DNA of 64,000 bases, taken from Euborellia annulipes (Eukaryota; Arthropoda; Insecta; Dermaptera; Anisolabididae). Under the pieces are notes generated by a model that ran no database searches, was not told the DNA's origin, and saw only the letters and a list, made by a program, of their open reading frames with translations. A program made the translations under genes and the position numbers. Location: positions 1 to 64,000 of the forward strand of contig JAKCPI010028329.1 in NCBI GenBank assembly GCA_023213315.1, read 5' to 3'. This document shows, piece after piece, positions 1-11,903 of this stretch (position 1 is the first letter of the stretch; every line of letters starts with the position of its first letter).

Positions 1-1484
1 AGTACACTGTTAAAAAAACTTCCAAAAAACTTCCTATACAAGTATAGGAACTCTGTTTCATAAACTGTTTATGAATATATTGAGAAAGTTCAATTTGACA
101 TACAACCTAACAAATTTCTTGTATATTTCAAAATTAATTATTTTGGTGAAATTGTTAATTTTAATTTTAATTTTTATAGCTATTTAGTTGAATTGCTTTA
201 TAAAAATTATTTAATTAGTATGACTTCATAAATATTTAAATAGTTTAGAGCGCGAATTTCAAACGGAGAATTTAATGAATTTAGATTTGTGAAATAAATT
301 TTAAAGAATAATTTCAAGTTTCCTTAAAATAATTATAAAATAATATTAATAAAAATTCCTTGAGGTAGTCGAGTTGTTGAGAACGTTTAGACCAATTGAT
401 TCTCAACTTGTCGCGGTACACTTTTAACGATTTCAAAATTTGGCGCCACACAAAGAAAAAGATAAGTTTAAAAGTTGGTAATTTGTTCATAAACTTTTTA
501 TATTAATTTTTATTCATATCCTGGGAATATTAATATTAAACCATGAAAGTATATGGAAAATGATTAAAAACGAAGCCCCAGTTCAGCTTCGCCCCCTCCG
601 CCCTCAATGGCTAGCTACGCCACTGGCTATTAATTAAGTATATAATCTTGTCCTCATTGTAATTAAGAAATCTTCAACTCTATTGCCACTTGATATGGCT
701 TAAATTTTATGAAAATTAGTCTTTTGCAAAAAAAAAAAAAAATGCTAGTTTATTAGCTTTTGATACACATACAAATCTACGATTAGCTCAAATAAATATA
801 TTCAATTTAGATGGTCTCATTTCAGTGTGGGCTGGATTATATTCTTGTCTATTAGCTAATAAATAAATTTTCAAATGAAAATTGTTTAATCTAATAATAC
901 GACTTTATCTTTCGAAAAATTCCTTTTTCATTTTTTGTTGTTGTTTTGTGCAACTCTCCCATTTATCTTTTGTTATTACAAATATTACAATATAATGATA
1001 AATGTTAATTTGTGCTCGGTTTTTTTTCTGACTAATCTGTGTCAGAGGAAGTAATCGCAGGGGGACCTTCTCTTCCTTAGGCCTGAGGGAATATTTAACT
1101 AGCCGTAAATAATTCTCCGTACAATTATTTAATTCTTCAACTAAATAAACTACACTAATTATAAATATTTAAAATCATATTAATCATGTTAATTACACAA
1201 TTCTCCTCTTAAATTTTTATAATACATGCTTATATTTCTATTTAGAAATAATATTTATTATATATGAAGATAATTTAGACACTAGCTTTTACTTTTTTTT
1301 AGAATACCCCATAAAATTTTTAATATAAAGATTGAGAGGAAAAAAATAATTAAGCCTAAATAAACACTAGTATATTTTAATATTCATTAAATTATTTTCG
1401 CGTTTTTATTTTATTTAAAAAATTTTTTATTAAAAAAGAAAGTTGCTATTTTAAAGTCCTGAGAAGTTATTTGACGATATTTGT
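1..1484. other. AT-rich noncoding sequence
   Basis: No supported gene. A short palindrome lies at about 28-55 (tccta-tacaag-tatagga). The other open frames are chance readings. Confidence 0.6.
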
Positions 1485-1523
1485 ATTTAGTAAAAGAATT
1501 AGATTTTCTGTTTAACTGTGGTT

Positions 1524-1574
1524 GTAAAAATTACAACGTTTCGGCCACTCATTCTGTGGCCTTCTTCAGGTACA
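1524..1574 (-). ncRNA. Hammerhead ribozyme-like core (FB-1 left arm)
   Basis: Inverted copy of the right-arm core: CTGAAGA at 1569-1563 and GAAA at 1542-1539 on the minus strand, with the same stem II. Confidence 0.45.
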
Positions 1575-1652
1575 ATTCAGCTAGTTTCAGTTTCTCAACC
1601 AGTTCAATTGAGATTGTCACAGATGTAACAACCTTTGTAATCTTAGCTGAAT

Positions 1653-1703
1653 TGTACCTGAAGAAGGCCACAGAATGAGTGGCCGAAACGTTGTAATTTT
1701 TAC
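1653..1703 (+). ncRNA. Hammerhead ribozyme-like core (FB-1 right arm)
   Basis: CTGAAGA (1658-1664), then stem II (GGCCAC-loop-GTGGCC), then GAAA (1685-1688), then CGTT. Stem I begins TAC (1655-1657) / GTA (1693-1695). This gives every invariant core position of a type I hammerhead with a minimal helix III; the base at the cleavage position would be U. Activity is not shown. Confidence 0.45.
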
Positions 1704-1974
1704 AAATAAACCACAGTTAAACCGAAAATCTAATTCTTTTACTAATGATAACAACTGTGAAAGCCTAAACTCCCAAATTCGATATTTGTATTTCTTTACA
1801 AACAATTAGATATATTAATCAAATATTTTATAATACATGAATCTCACTTCTATAAAATATTATACGGGATATAGTGGGATGGGTTCCAGCTATTTTCTCT
1901 ATGAGGAACTATTAAAGGTTGGACTTATTTGTCTTTATTGAATTTAAGTTACATTTAACCTTAAGGTTAAGATA

Positions 1975-2070
1975 GCAAGTTTGCGAGATATGTTTGTGCA
2001 TATGATTGGAGTCGAACCAGGACCTCCACGCTTTCGCGGCGGGTGGACTACCCTTATCCTAGGGCGCCGG
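1975..2070 (-). repeat. tRNA-like SINE head
   Basis: The minus strand contains a B-box (GGTTCGACTCC) and an A-box-like segment about 50 bases upstream. The anticodon arm is irregular, so it is a SINE head and not a tRNA gene. Confidence 0.5.
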
Positions 2071-2071
2071 A

Positions 2072-2190
2072 TTATTATTTTTTAAATAATCGATTATTTG
2101 ATTATTATTTTTTAAATCGATTATTTGATTATTATTTTTTAAATCGATTATTTTTTAAGAAAATAATAGGGGAATAATCGATTAATAGAT
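2072..2190. repeat. Tandem repeat, about 27-28 base unit
   Basis: About three units of TTTTTTAAATCGATTATTTG followed by ATTATTA, then decay. Confidence 0.7.
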
Positions 2191-2239
2191 TATTTTACGC
2201 AGCCCTAGTTAAAGAATGCTTCCCATTTCAAGCGCGAAA

Positions 2240-3330
2240 CATTTTTTTAATTGAATTAACTACCAATCAATTGAAATTAAAAGGTAAATGGCCTCAAATC
2301 AAAATATATTTTAAGTAAATTAGAAAAAAAAGTCTTGGTTTATACACTTTTCCTAGCAAAAAACTATTATATAGTCGATGTTATTTATAAAAACTATTTA
2401 AAAAATTTTTATAAATTGATTTTTTTTCTCATACTTACCCTCAGGGAAACTTCCTTTATTGCTGCCGCTTTCTTCTTTATGAATTGATCAGTAAAAATAT
2501 TAATCCTTAATTAGATTTTAAAAATCATTTGATTATTTTTTAATGTTATCTGATGAATGCTTTGGTCCATTGACTCTCATTAATGACCTAGCTTCCTTTG
2601 CATAATAAAACACTTATAGAACTCGTTATTTCTTAAATCCACTATTTAGATTCTGATAGTAATATTATCATTATTACAAATGGATATTGAATGATTCTGT
2701 TTGCAACACTGCGGAAGAAATGTTTCAAAACGTCGCCGCCTTTCTTTTGCATTCTTTCTTTCCTCTTTCTTGAATATATGAATGTGTGTTAGGATAATTT
2801 ATTACTTCCGAAACTATCAATTAATCATTAGTGTTTTCGATAAACAAAAAAAAATTTAACATAAGGAAGATATGTATGGATTCTTCATTTATCTTTAAAA
2901 TAAACTACACTCTAATTATTGTTGCATTAATTAAGCGTGAGGATTGCGTTTGTGCCTAGGCATCAGGCGCTGTAGATTTTTTTTTAATTCAAATTCAATC
3001 TATACTATGATGCACTAATTTGAGGTTAGTCCTCTCGTATTTATTTATTTATTTATTTATTTACCTTATTTAAACTTGTGTGCTATCGATTCATGTCTAA
3101 GGATTTATTTATCAATAAATAAACATTACTCCTAAATATATTTATTTTGAATTAATAAGAAGATACGATCGCCTGTGATATACTTTACTTCTTCATATAT
3201 TGAGTTGGAAACTAAGTCATTGCGGATTTCATTACATCTTCGTACAGATAAGATTTTTTGTTATATTATTATTTGTTCTTCTAAGAAACATTCAGCAGAA
3301 AGGATGCAGTAAACTGCTAAATAGTGTGTG
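2240..3330. other. Noncoding, with a SINE-2 tail fragment
   Basis: A SINE-2-like tail lies at about 2245-2300, followed by AT-rich sequence. An (ATTT)n run lies at about 3039-3062. No gene is supported. Confidence 0.5.
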
Positions 3331-3354
3331 TATAATAAGCTTAAACATGGTGAA

Positions 3355-3540
3355 CATTTTCATCACATTTTCCTTTTTTATTTTTGTAAAGGAAATAATG
3401 CAGCGCAGACTTATAAAAAGTTGTGTGCTGTTTATGGTGATAAATTCTTTAAAAAAATGGCAGTGTCAGAAGTGGTTCGCCAAATTTCGTTCCGGGGATT
3501 TTTCATTATTAGACGATGAGCGCCCTGAAATCGATGACAA
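3355..3540 (+). pseudogene. Mariner-type transposase N-terminal fragment, frameshifted
   Basis: One frame reads FYFCKGNNAAQTYKKLCAVY. A second, from about 3455, reads CQKWFAKFRSGDFSLLDDE. Together these match the helix-turn-helix start of mariner transposases (as in SETMAR). A frameshift near 3450-3460 separates them. The sequence after about 3545 does not continue the family, so the copy is cut. Confidence 0.7.
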
Positions 3541-3699
3541 CCAAAAATGTATTGCAAATATGCATTCTAAACCATCTAAAAAATGTGGGTTACCAAAAAA
3601 TGATCTTTCACCACGCCAGGTCACCCACATCTTAGTTTTCTCGGCAAAATTTATTGGATCTTGGTTGGGATGTGTTACCACAGACACCTTATAGTCGTC

Positions 3700-4160
3700 T
3701 CTCAGATTACCATTTATTCCGATCGTTACAAAATGGGAAAAGATTCAGTAAGGAATAGTTTCTTTCTCTTAAAAATAAAATGTTTTATGAAAAGAAGCGA
3801 TAGTGATACTAAAAAACGGTAATGATACAACCCAAATATATTTAGTATAAAATAAGGGGTAAATAATAATCTTTTTTTTAATTCACTATTTCTTTCCCCA
3901 AAATACTTTAGATTTCGAAATTATTGAAAATCAAGTATTAAAATAATAATCTTGCCCCAGATAAAAGGGTCCTTCATATTAAAGGTCACCAAATGGTTAT
4001 TTCAAATTCAAACCAGAAACCTGAATTAAAAAGCGGGCCTTTTAGGTTACTTTTTTTTCTCCCTTTAATTTGCGACCTTTAAAAATCTTGTTTTCCAAAT
4101 TTGTAATCGGACAACCGCAAGCCGCCCCCAAAATGCTGACTTGGTTTGATTAGTCAATTT
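3700..4160. other. AT-rich noncoding
   Basis: Nothing recognised. Confidence 0.5.
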
Positions 4161-4164
4161 TTTT

Positions 4165-4330
4165 TTTCGGCTGCTCCGACAAGATGGAGTTGCATAAGAG
4201 AGAGACTCTCACTCAGTCGCCGAGGGCTGAGAGCTGCGCCCAACATCGGATAGAGAGCGATGCAGATTACATCAGTCCCCCTCCATTCATCCTAACTGAC
4301 GGGTTTCTCTGGAGTTAAAAAGAGAAGAAA
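4165..4330. other. GC-richer unique island
   Basis: Composition differs sharply from the flanks, and no repeat match was seen in the window. A 46-codon open frame starts at about 4182. It could be a promoter or untranslated first exon, or an unknown exon; strand is undecided. Confidence 0.25.
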
Positions 4331-4483
4331 GTTGTGCGCATCTTCGATTCATCACTTTGTATAAATCTTCCTCTATTAAATTAAAAACATCCGCAAATTT
4401 TTTTTAATTGATTCTATTCACAAATTATTTTCTTTTAAATATGTATTCAAATTTTTTTTAATATACCATACATCTTGGTAATA

Positions 4484-4705
4484 ATAGGTTAGGTTAGGTT
4501 GAAGTGGCCGTTCCCAGAGAAGGAACACACGTGGTCCAATTAGGCCCTTTGTGATACCACGGTGGGGCTATCCCCCTTTTCTACGATAAGAGGAGACTTT
4601 GGCAGGATGTTTGAATTATTTGCGGCAAGCTGGATTCGAACCCGAGCCCTGTGGAGACTTCGGACTCCGTAATCCTCTTATCCGGCTTAGCCATTGCCTC
4701 CTCTT
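4484..4705 (-). repeat. SINE-7: TTAGG-like start and tRNA-like head
   Basis: Begins GGTTAGGTTAGGTTG on the plus strand and ends in a tRNA-like segment whose B-box (GGGTTCGAATCC) is on the minus strand. Confidence 0.5.
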
Positions 4706-4845
4706 TCGTGATAATACTGAAACCTATTATATTTCCAATTAAAGGTAATTGGAACTTTTTTTGTTTTGCGACCAGTGTTTATGTAAATAAATAAATAACA
4801 TCTCTGAATTCACTCACAGATGGTAGAAAATAATTATAAGGATCG

Positions 4846-4990
4846 GGGGGGGGGGGGGGGGGTCAGGCAACATGTTAGGACTACAGCCAACAAGATCGTT
4901 GCAGCCAAGCAATACTAAGCGCAGCAGCTCCGGGGTATCAGCGTGTGGAACGTCCCCAGTAGCCATCAATACAATAAAATAATAAGTAAT
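4846..4990 (+). repeat. SINE-5 copy after a poly-G run
   Basis: After a G run (about 4846-4861) come GATCGTTGCAGCCAAGCAAT and TCAGCGTGTGGAACGTCCCC. These align with the minus strand at about 57270-57130, and the last part recurs at 5215-5275. Confidence 0.6.
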
Positions 4991-5172
4991 ATATAGCCTA
5001 CGTTAAAATCCCTAAATAGCTATAAATCTTGTTACTAATTCTAATAAAAAAATAGATAGGTAGAATTAATAACAAGATTATAGCCATTTAGGGATTTTAA
5101 CGTAAATGGCTATAAATTTATAAAACAAGATTTATAGCTATTTAGGAATTTTAACGTAGGCTATATATTATT
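4990..5172. repeat. Fold-back element between two SINE-5 pieces
   Basis: The arm around CCTACGTTAAAATCCCTAAA recurs inverted at the far end, plus a third, internal inverted copy. The flanking SINE-5 3' sequence is present on both sides. Confidence 0.7.
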
Positions 5173-5279
5173 TATTATTTTATTGGGCTGCTGTGCTTAG
5201 TGTGATACTAACCCCAGGGTATCAGCGTGTGGAACGTCCTTTGGAGCCATCATGCAATAAAATATTAAATAATATATAC

Positions 5280-5435
5280 ATGGGCGTAACTAGGGGGGTG
5301 CCGGGGGGCAGATGTGCTCCCCCCCCCAGAAAGTTCCTTGCCCCAAGAAAAATTGAGAAAATAGGGTTTTCCAGGCCCCCCCGGAGGATAGCTGGTCCCA
5401 TGGCCCCCCTATCCAAATTTTCTAGTTACGCCCAT
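5280..5435 (+). mobile_element. MITE M1, copy 1
   Basis: Inverted ends ATGGGCGTAACTAG / CTAGTTACGCCCAT around a G- and C-run interior. TAC on both sides may be the target duplication. A 105-codon open frame over it is a repeat artefact. Confidence 0.75.
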
Positions 5436-6704
5436 TACGTTAAAATGGCTATAAATCTTGTTACTTACTTTTTTGACTCAAATGGACATTTATTAACTAC
5501 TGTTGACTAGCCTTATTATTGGTATCCTTCAAATTTGATTGATACTATCACTTCACTTATTAAAAATATTTTTTTTTATTAATTTAAGATTTTGCAAGAT
5601 CAGACTAACACATACTCTCAAGATAGAAGAATATTTCGTGCCTCTAAACCATTTAACACGATTTTTTTCTTTACTCATTTATGTTGAAACCTTTTAATCC
5701 TAGATCAACTTGGATGATAGCAGTCGTGTCAAAAAGTTTTATATCTGTCTATGAATTTGAACACTTAAAACTAATAGTTGGTTCACTATAAATTTTCAAT
5801 TTCATGATTTTATTAAAAATACATTGAGCACATTATTGTAAATAGGACCAAAAAACGCTATAAATAAATAAATAAAATGAGGTACAGATCTCGTACTAGG
5901 GGTGGTTTCACTTAATTTGCTATTGAAAACTCATTCTCTTTATCTCAAGGTTATATCCTTCTTTTTTACTTGTATTAAATTCGTACCAACATTATTAACT
6001 CAATAATTTCCATTATTTATTGTAAATTTAATTATTTTGACAACCGATACAACCTATTCTAACAGTTCATTGAAGGATAACGAATTTTATAATACTTTTC
6101 AATAGGCTTTATTGATATATTTAAGCGCCAGGAATGAGCATTAATCTATCTATTTATAGGATTGGTTACCTATCCAAGGTTCATACTCTCTCTTTGACTT
6201 TGTTTTAACGTCACGGCCAAGGCCACTCGTGTGACTAAACGTTCAAAGCCTTTCTTTCTTAGCCTTAATCCCCGTTCCAAAAACTAAAGACCGGATTTGT
6301 ATGCAAATGAATATTATCTTTACGTATCCAGCAGTTATCATTTAAGTGATCATTCGATACCTTTTCTTAGATTCCCTTTAAGCAATTTAAATTTGTAACT
6401 CTGATGGCTGATTATATATTCACAAATAGCTTCTACTTTTTTCGATCAGACGTTGACCTAAAGCAAAACCCTGACCTTTCTCACTCGCCATTTTGACTCT
6501 CCGCGTACATATTAAATCACGATAGTGACATTTCACTCTCTTCTTGAATTTACTTTTTTCTTTATCCATTTTTCCTATTTATCTCACTATTTTATCCCCC
6601 TCTTCTAGTCGTGATTTTAGACGATAATATCAGGGTTTGTTTTGATTTCTTTTAAATTATTATTTATTCATTCTCGAACCCTTCATCTTTGGAAACCATG
6701 AGTT
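5436..6704. other. Noncoding sequence
   Basis: No gene or clear repeat recognised. Confidence 0.5.
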
Positions 6705-6828
6705 ACTTTTTTTAAATTTTTATTTAAGGTCTTTTCCGGCATCTATGGCCATTTAGACCCCGTCCCTAATTATTTAAATTGATTGGTAGCCAATTCAATT
6801 TAAATAAATTTTTGTCTCATGGGACTAG
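6705..6828 (-). repeat. SINE-2 tail
   Basis: Reads, inverted, the shared SINE-2 tail: ATTTATTT, a CAATTGAATTGG-type word, GACGGGGTCTAAATGGCC, then GATGCC and AAGACCTT. The same tail is at 17731-17930. Confidence 0.6.
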
Positions 6829-6930
6829 CTTGGAAACTTAATGGGCGTAACAATGTCTTATAAAAAGCGCCATTGGTGAAAAATTTATTTGCATAGGCCT
6901 ATATAAGTAAAAGAAAAAAATTATATGTTC

Positions 6931-7192
6931 CAGTGGCGTAGCGAGCTTAACTCGGGCCCGGGACACAATACCTTTTTAGCGCCCCCCCTCACCCCCATTC
7001 GAAAACCATATAATATTATATGTAAAATATACTCACAAATTAATAAATAAAGTCATAGGCTCAAGCTAGGCTTTAAATTTGAGACAATATTATCCAGCAA
7101 ATTTTTGTTTTGCGGACCATTTAGCGCCCCTTTGTGAGTAGCGCCCGGGGCATGATGACCCCCTTTGCCCCCCCCCCCCCCTTCGCTACGGT
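6931..7192 (+). mobile_element. MITE M2, copy 1 (hAT-like)
   Basis: Starts CAGTGGCGTAGCGAGC and ends in a decayed inverted copy. The interior (TTTTTAGCGCC and TAGCGCCCGGGGCATGATGA) is shared with 54574-54834. Confidence 0.7.
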
Positions 7193-7894
7193 ACTAATAT
7201 ATGCATAAAAGATATTTTAAGAGAATTATTTAAAAATAGACCACTGAGGTATTTTCAAAGATAGTAACTTTTTAATTTGTAGCAAAAAAATGTTATATAG
7301 CTTTTTTTTATACATACAGCATATGCATATGTAACACTTTCTCTTTAGAGAGAATAATCTTTTATTTATTTATTTATTTTTTTTTTATTCGTAATTTCCT
7401 CTTATTATTAAATCATCCGCAGATAAATATCTTAGTTATTAGTTCCTTGAAAAAAATTAGACTAATATTTAAATTTTCTTTTGATAAAAATCTGATAATT
7501 TTTTTTTTTTTTTTTTAATAAATTGATTACTGCTAAGATGATTTTTTTTGTAGATTTCTCGTTCTACAATCGTTACAATGGGGACAATTTTCAACTGTTC
7601 GAGTTGCCGGCTCACTTTGTCCAGAGTTCCTCGAGTTGCTAGTCAAGTTTTCTTCTATGTGAGTTAAAAATGTCTTTTATCATAATCGAAGCGAGTCTCT
7701 GGTTGATTGATCCGTTTCCAATTTTTTGGAGTGAATCTGCTTAAAAATTTGACATGTCTTGACATTTTATTAAATATATCAAAAAGCATCGAAAAATACA
7801 TTAATCATTAAATAGTACCTAATATAATGAGCTTCTTAAATTTTAGAGTTATTTCGAGAGCCAAATAACCCACTCAAATTTTTCAAATAATTAG

Positions 7895-8035
7895 GCGGCA
7901 CACCCTTACTTTTTTCGGGTATATGAATTAATAAATATATAATTATATAAATCGCGGCTTACATAAGCGATGTATATAATATCTTAAATAATGTATATGT
8001 AATTTTTTATTTATTAGTCTTAATTGTATATGTAA
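7895..8035 (+). repeat. SINE-4 tail fragment
   Basis: From TTTTTTCGGGTATATGAATT through a TATAATATCTTAAATA segment it matches about 50845-50965. Confidence 0.6.
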
Positions 8036-8119
8036 TTGCTGTTGCCTCTGAAGTAATCAATTAATGTTTCTTGATATTCTCAATTATGATGTATAGTCTA
8101 AAATATATTTTTATTTTCA

Positions 8120-8200
8120 AATGAAGTTGTACTTCACGTGCACTCTTCTGACCTTTGACCGGACACAGACCCTCAGAACAGACGAAGATGAACATTTATA
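8120..8200. promoter_or_regulatory. Possible regulatory cluster: CACGTG and a DR1 site
   Basis: CACGTG (8135-8140) stands next to TGACCTTTGACC (8149-8160), a near-perfect DR1 nuclear-receptor element on the other strand, in a small GC-richer patch. No nearby gene is known. Confidence 0.2.
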
Positions 8201-8345
8201 GATGAGGGGATAAAAAAAAAACCCTTTTCTGAGGCCATTTTTCTGCAAGATATCAAATTAGAAATAAATTTCGGATTCTAGAATTTCTACTTAAACCCTT
8301 TGTTTATAAGGAATTAAAACTCATCAGAATTAATGAAATACTCAG

Positions 8346-9625
8346 CGCCGGATTATTCATTAGGCGGAGTAGGCAATCAATCGCCTATGGGTTCCGCGCT
8401 TTTTAGGGGCTCCGTAACATTAGAATTAAAAAACAAAATTTTTCGGCATAGAAATTTTTTGTAGGGAGGCAAAAATGTCGACTTTCTAAAAAAAGGTAAA
8501 ATAATTTCCACGAGAGGGGAAAAACAAATGTTCCGCAGTGCGAGAAAAAATTCGAAGGGCGGCAAAAATTTCTATATAGGGGAGAGTGGGGCATGTTGAG
8601 ACAGTTTTAATATTTTATTTTTTTGCAAAAAAATGGAACGCCTATCTTTTATTCTACCATCATATTTTGAAAGGTTAATTCTTTAGGTACCTAAATAGCA
8701 TATTTTCTCTCCTGATAATAATCATGGCGTATTAAAATTAATTAATTTAAAAAAAAATTCATTGCGTATCAACTTACCCCATCTCGAGGCAAGTTGATAC
8801 AAAGAAAAGGCAAGTTGATACTGTGGTAAGGGGGATTGATAATCTGATGGGATATCAATAAGAAGATTGTGCTAATTTTTAAATAATACATTTTAATGAT
8901 TACAAGGATAAAAAACTAATCTAGTCCTATTTCCACATAAGATGCACAATGAATACATGTGTATAATTTTGTGACCTGCCACATTCGATGTGTGCATATT
9001 TATTGCATAATATGCACTGGATCCAGTCTTGGCCAAACTTCGACAGTAAATATGGCTTTAAACAAGCCAAGAAGTGCATCTTCCTCCTCTTCTGAATTTG
9101 AAACTAGTTTCTCCCAATCCCAATGCACATGGACTGAGGGGCAAGTTGATACAGTGTATCAATATGCCCCCAACCAAATGTATCAACTTGCCCCAAGTGA
9201 CCACGTGTCTTTAAAACTAACATAACCTAAAAAGTAGAGCACCTAGCCTTATATAAATTATATGAACTTACTCAGGAAGAAACGTTTAATAAAATGCGCA
9301 CAGTGATTATAGGTCTCAGGGATTCTTTATGCACTTTTTCTATACTCAAACACAAGGTAAAAAATTTACTTTTGTGGTATGAAAACACCAAACCTTAAAC
9401 CACTCAACAACTCGCTGTCGGATTTGACTGCCACTATGTGTAGTACAGCGTCACTTTACGACACATCGACTGCTACCACTCGCTTCAACATGCGCATACG
9501 CATTGGCGAATTATATTGCATGTATCAACTTGCCCCGTCTCAACTTGCCCCACTCTCCCCTACGCCCCTGGTAAAATTATTAACTGACAGGGCCCCGAGA
9601 TTTCGACCGCCCAAGGGCCTCCATG
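8346..9625 (+). mobile_element. Outer transposon remnant split by a nested element
   Basis: Left part 8346-8578 (CAGCGCCGGATTATTC with TTAGGCGGAGTAGG) and right part 9561-9625 flank the element at 8579-9560. The left end resembles the CAGTGGCGGAT-type ends seen elsewhere here. Confidence 0.45.
8579..9560 (+). mobile_element. TA-flanked non-autonomous DNA transposon, 982 bp
   Basis: 24-base inverted ends (GGGGAGAGTGGGGCA then A/T-GTTGAGAC) with one mismatch, flanked by TA on both sides. The word GTATCAACTTGCCCC, in either direction, recurs several times inside, mostly near the ends (about 8765-8820, 9140-9195, 9520-9545). No transposase was seen; two open frames inside match nothing. Confidence 0.75.
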
Positions 9626-9639
9626 TTCCTTAGTAGTGT

Positions 9640-10540
9640 GAATTTGTAAGGTACAAAATATCGCAATTTTTCTTTCGCTTAATTTTCTTTTTGATTTAAT
9701 TATTCGCTCATAATTATTGACCTTCCATCAAACTAACAGGATTTTTGTATTTCATTTCATTTAAAAAAAAGTGGACAGGTTTTTGTTTCGAAATATAAAT
9801 AAAATTTAAGTATAAAGCGAATTGTGGCTGTTTACTCATTAATCTATAAATAAAATTTCTTGAGATTCAAGTTTAAAAGTTCGAAATTGTTGTTTAATCT
9901 CTTAACCTAAATATATTAATTTTTATATAAGGTCTTAAAAGTTTTTTTCACATTCGTAAAGAAAATTAATTACTTAATTTATGAACATTATGAAAAGTAT
10001 TAACCCAAATTTTATTTATTTAAAAATAAAAAGAGAAACACATGTAAATTGTTGTGTTTAGAGAATCGAACCCTGTTCTTCTGATCAAGTACCAGGAATG
10101 TTTTAATTATTTTAATACACACACGTGGAATTATATAATTTGCAAATTTTTTTATAAAAAATAACAGGAATAAACAGGAAATCATTTTCTCTTCTCTTTT
10201 GAAAGCAACAAGGGTTAGTCCCTTTTACTATCTCATTGTCATCGAGAAAGGATAATAATAGTTATTTTCTTTTCGAATATCACATAGGCCTACATATAAT
10301 TTTAATTTATTTTATATAGGCATTCGAAATAATTCGAATTATAAAAAATGGAATAAATTTTAAATTTTTGGTTATTTCTCTTTGGATTTTTATATATACT
10401 TCATCACAATATCTTTCTTCATTTGTTCTTTAATTTTGTAATTGTATTTAGGTGAAAAGAGTTATTTCAATTTTATATTAGTAAACATGGTTCGACTAAT
10501 ACATAATTTTCTTTCTTGCATCATAAGAATCACTTATATT
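9640..10540. other. AT-rich noncoding
   Basis: No supported feature. Confidence 0.5.
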
Positions 10541-10542
10541 AA

Positions 10543-11065
10543 GTTTTTCTTTCTCTTCCTCTATATATATGTTAATATATATAGAGAGAGAAAGTATTGG
10601 ATTCATGTCAAAAATTCGATGTCGAGATTTTGATGGATATACACGTTTTGAGGTCCCCTGAATCCAAAAAGTGGTTTTCGCGACATGGTCTGTCTGTGTG
10701 TCTGTCTGTGTGTGTGTCTGTGAACAAAATATCTCAAGAACGAAAAGAGTTAGGAGGTTGAAATTTTATATTTAAGTTAGGCACCCCCATGGGACCTAAC
10801 ACGAAGCTTTTGACCAAAATCGACCAAAGAGTACTAGTACTTTACTGATGCACTTTTTCAGTTTTTTTCGATTTTCTCAAAATTTGCTCCAACGATTTTT
10901 TTTAAAATTCAAAAATCAATTATTTTTTAGATTCTCTTTAAAATGTATATTCTCATTTTGTGATTGAAATCTTCTGAAGACCACTTTACTCTTGTTCTTC
11001 ATAGAAAAGATAGGAGAAATGGTTGCCATGGTAACAAAATATAAATATTTTGTCATACTTATAAA
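10543..11065 (+). repeat. RF1 copy 1
   Basis: RF1 begins TTTTTACTTTCTCTTACC, then an AT palindrome, AGAGAAAGTATTGG, a (GT/CT)n tract, AGTACTAGTACTTTACTGATG and GGTTGCCATGGTAACAAAAT. This copy lacks the 3' palindrome and abuts copy 2. Confidence 0.85.
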
Positions 11066-11903
11066 TTTTTACTTTCTCTTACCTATGTATATATGTAAAT
11101 ATATATATAGAGAGAAAGTATTGGTTTCATGTCAAAAATTCGATGTCGAGATTTTGATGGATCTTCACGTTTTGAGGTCCCCTGAATCCAAAAAAGTGGT
11201 TTTCGCGACATGGTCTGTCTGTGGGTGGGTGGGTGGGTGGGTGGGTGTGTGTGTGTGTCTGTGTTCACTTTTAAGCATGAAGGAATTGAGCTATGAGGCT
11301 GAAATTTTATATATAAGTTAAACACCCCCGGGACCGGAAAAATAAGCTTTTAATCAAAATCGGCCAAAGAGTACTAGTACTTTATTGATGTACTTTTTCA
11401 GTTTTTTTCGATTTTCTCAAAATTCGCTCTAACGATTTTGATTAAAATTCAAAAATCAATTATTTTTTAGATGCTCTTTCAAATGTATATTCTCATTTTG
11501 CGATTGAAATCTTCTGAAGACCACTTTACTCTTGTATTTCATAGGGAAGATAGGAGAAATGGTTGCCATGGTAACAAAATATAAATATTTTCCCATACTT
11601 ATAAATTTTACATCTGAATTCCAATGTTCCGTACTGTCGGGAACTAAATATATGTCGACACAAAAATCTGGTGTGACAAGCACAGAACACAACTTTCGAT
11701 TACCGAAGGTAAGAGAAAGTTGTGTGCTGTGCGCCAGTCACACCAGATTTTATCTTGAAAATCGAATGTACCGTACTGTCGGAAACTAAATACATGTCGA
11801 CACAAAAAATCTGGTGTGACAAGCACAGTACACAACATTCGATTACCGAAGGTAAGAGAAAGTTGTGTGCTGTGCGCCAGTCACACCAGATTTTTTTTTT
11901 TTT
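11066..11903 (+). repeat. RF1 copy 2 with a duplicated 3' palindrome
   Basis: Full RF1 with a (GGGT)n tract. The 3' palindrome (AAATCTGGTGTGAC ... GTCACACCAGATTT) occurs twice in tandem (about 11663-11752 and 11804-11895, period about 142). Open frames here are repeat artefacts. Confidence 0.85.

Larger units (their letters stand above)
1485..1745. repeat. Fold-back element FB-1 with two hammerhead-like cores
   Basis: Two arms of about 100 bases (1488-1588 and 1644-1744) are near-perfect inverted copies around a central segment of about 55 bases. Each arm, read toward its outer end, contains CCTGAAGA, a GGCCAC/GTGGCC stem and CGAAACGTT. Confidence 0.85.

Noticed and set aside
3466..3694. Second coding segment after the mariner fragment
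   Set aside because: Frames on both strands are open but neither continues the mariner family; left unassigned.
5193..5510. 105-codon open frame rich in Pro/Gly
   Set aside because: Lies over MITE M1; Pro and Gly come from its G and C runs.
10992..11325. Open frames of 80-116 codons over RF1 copies, both strands
   Set aside because: They follow the repeat, recur in each copy with different breaks, and include microsatellite-coded stretches.
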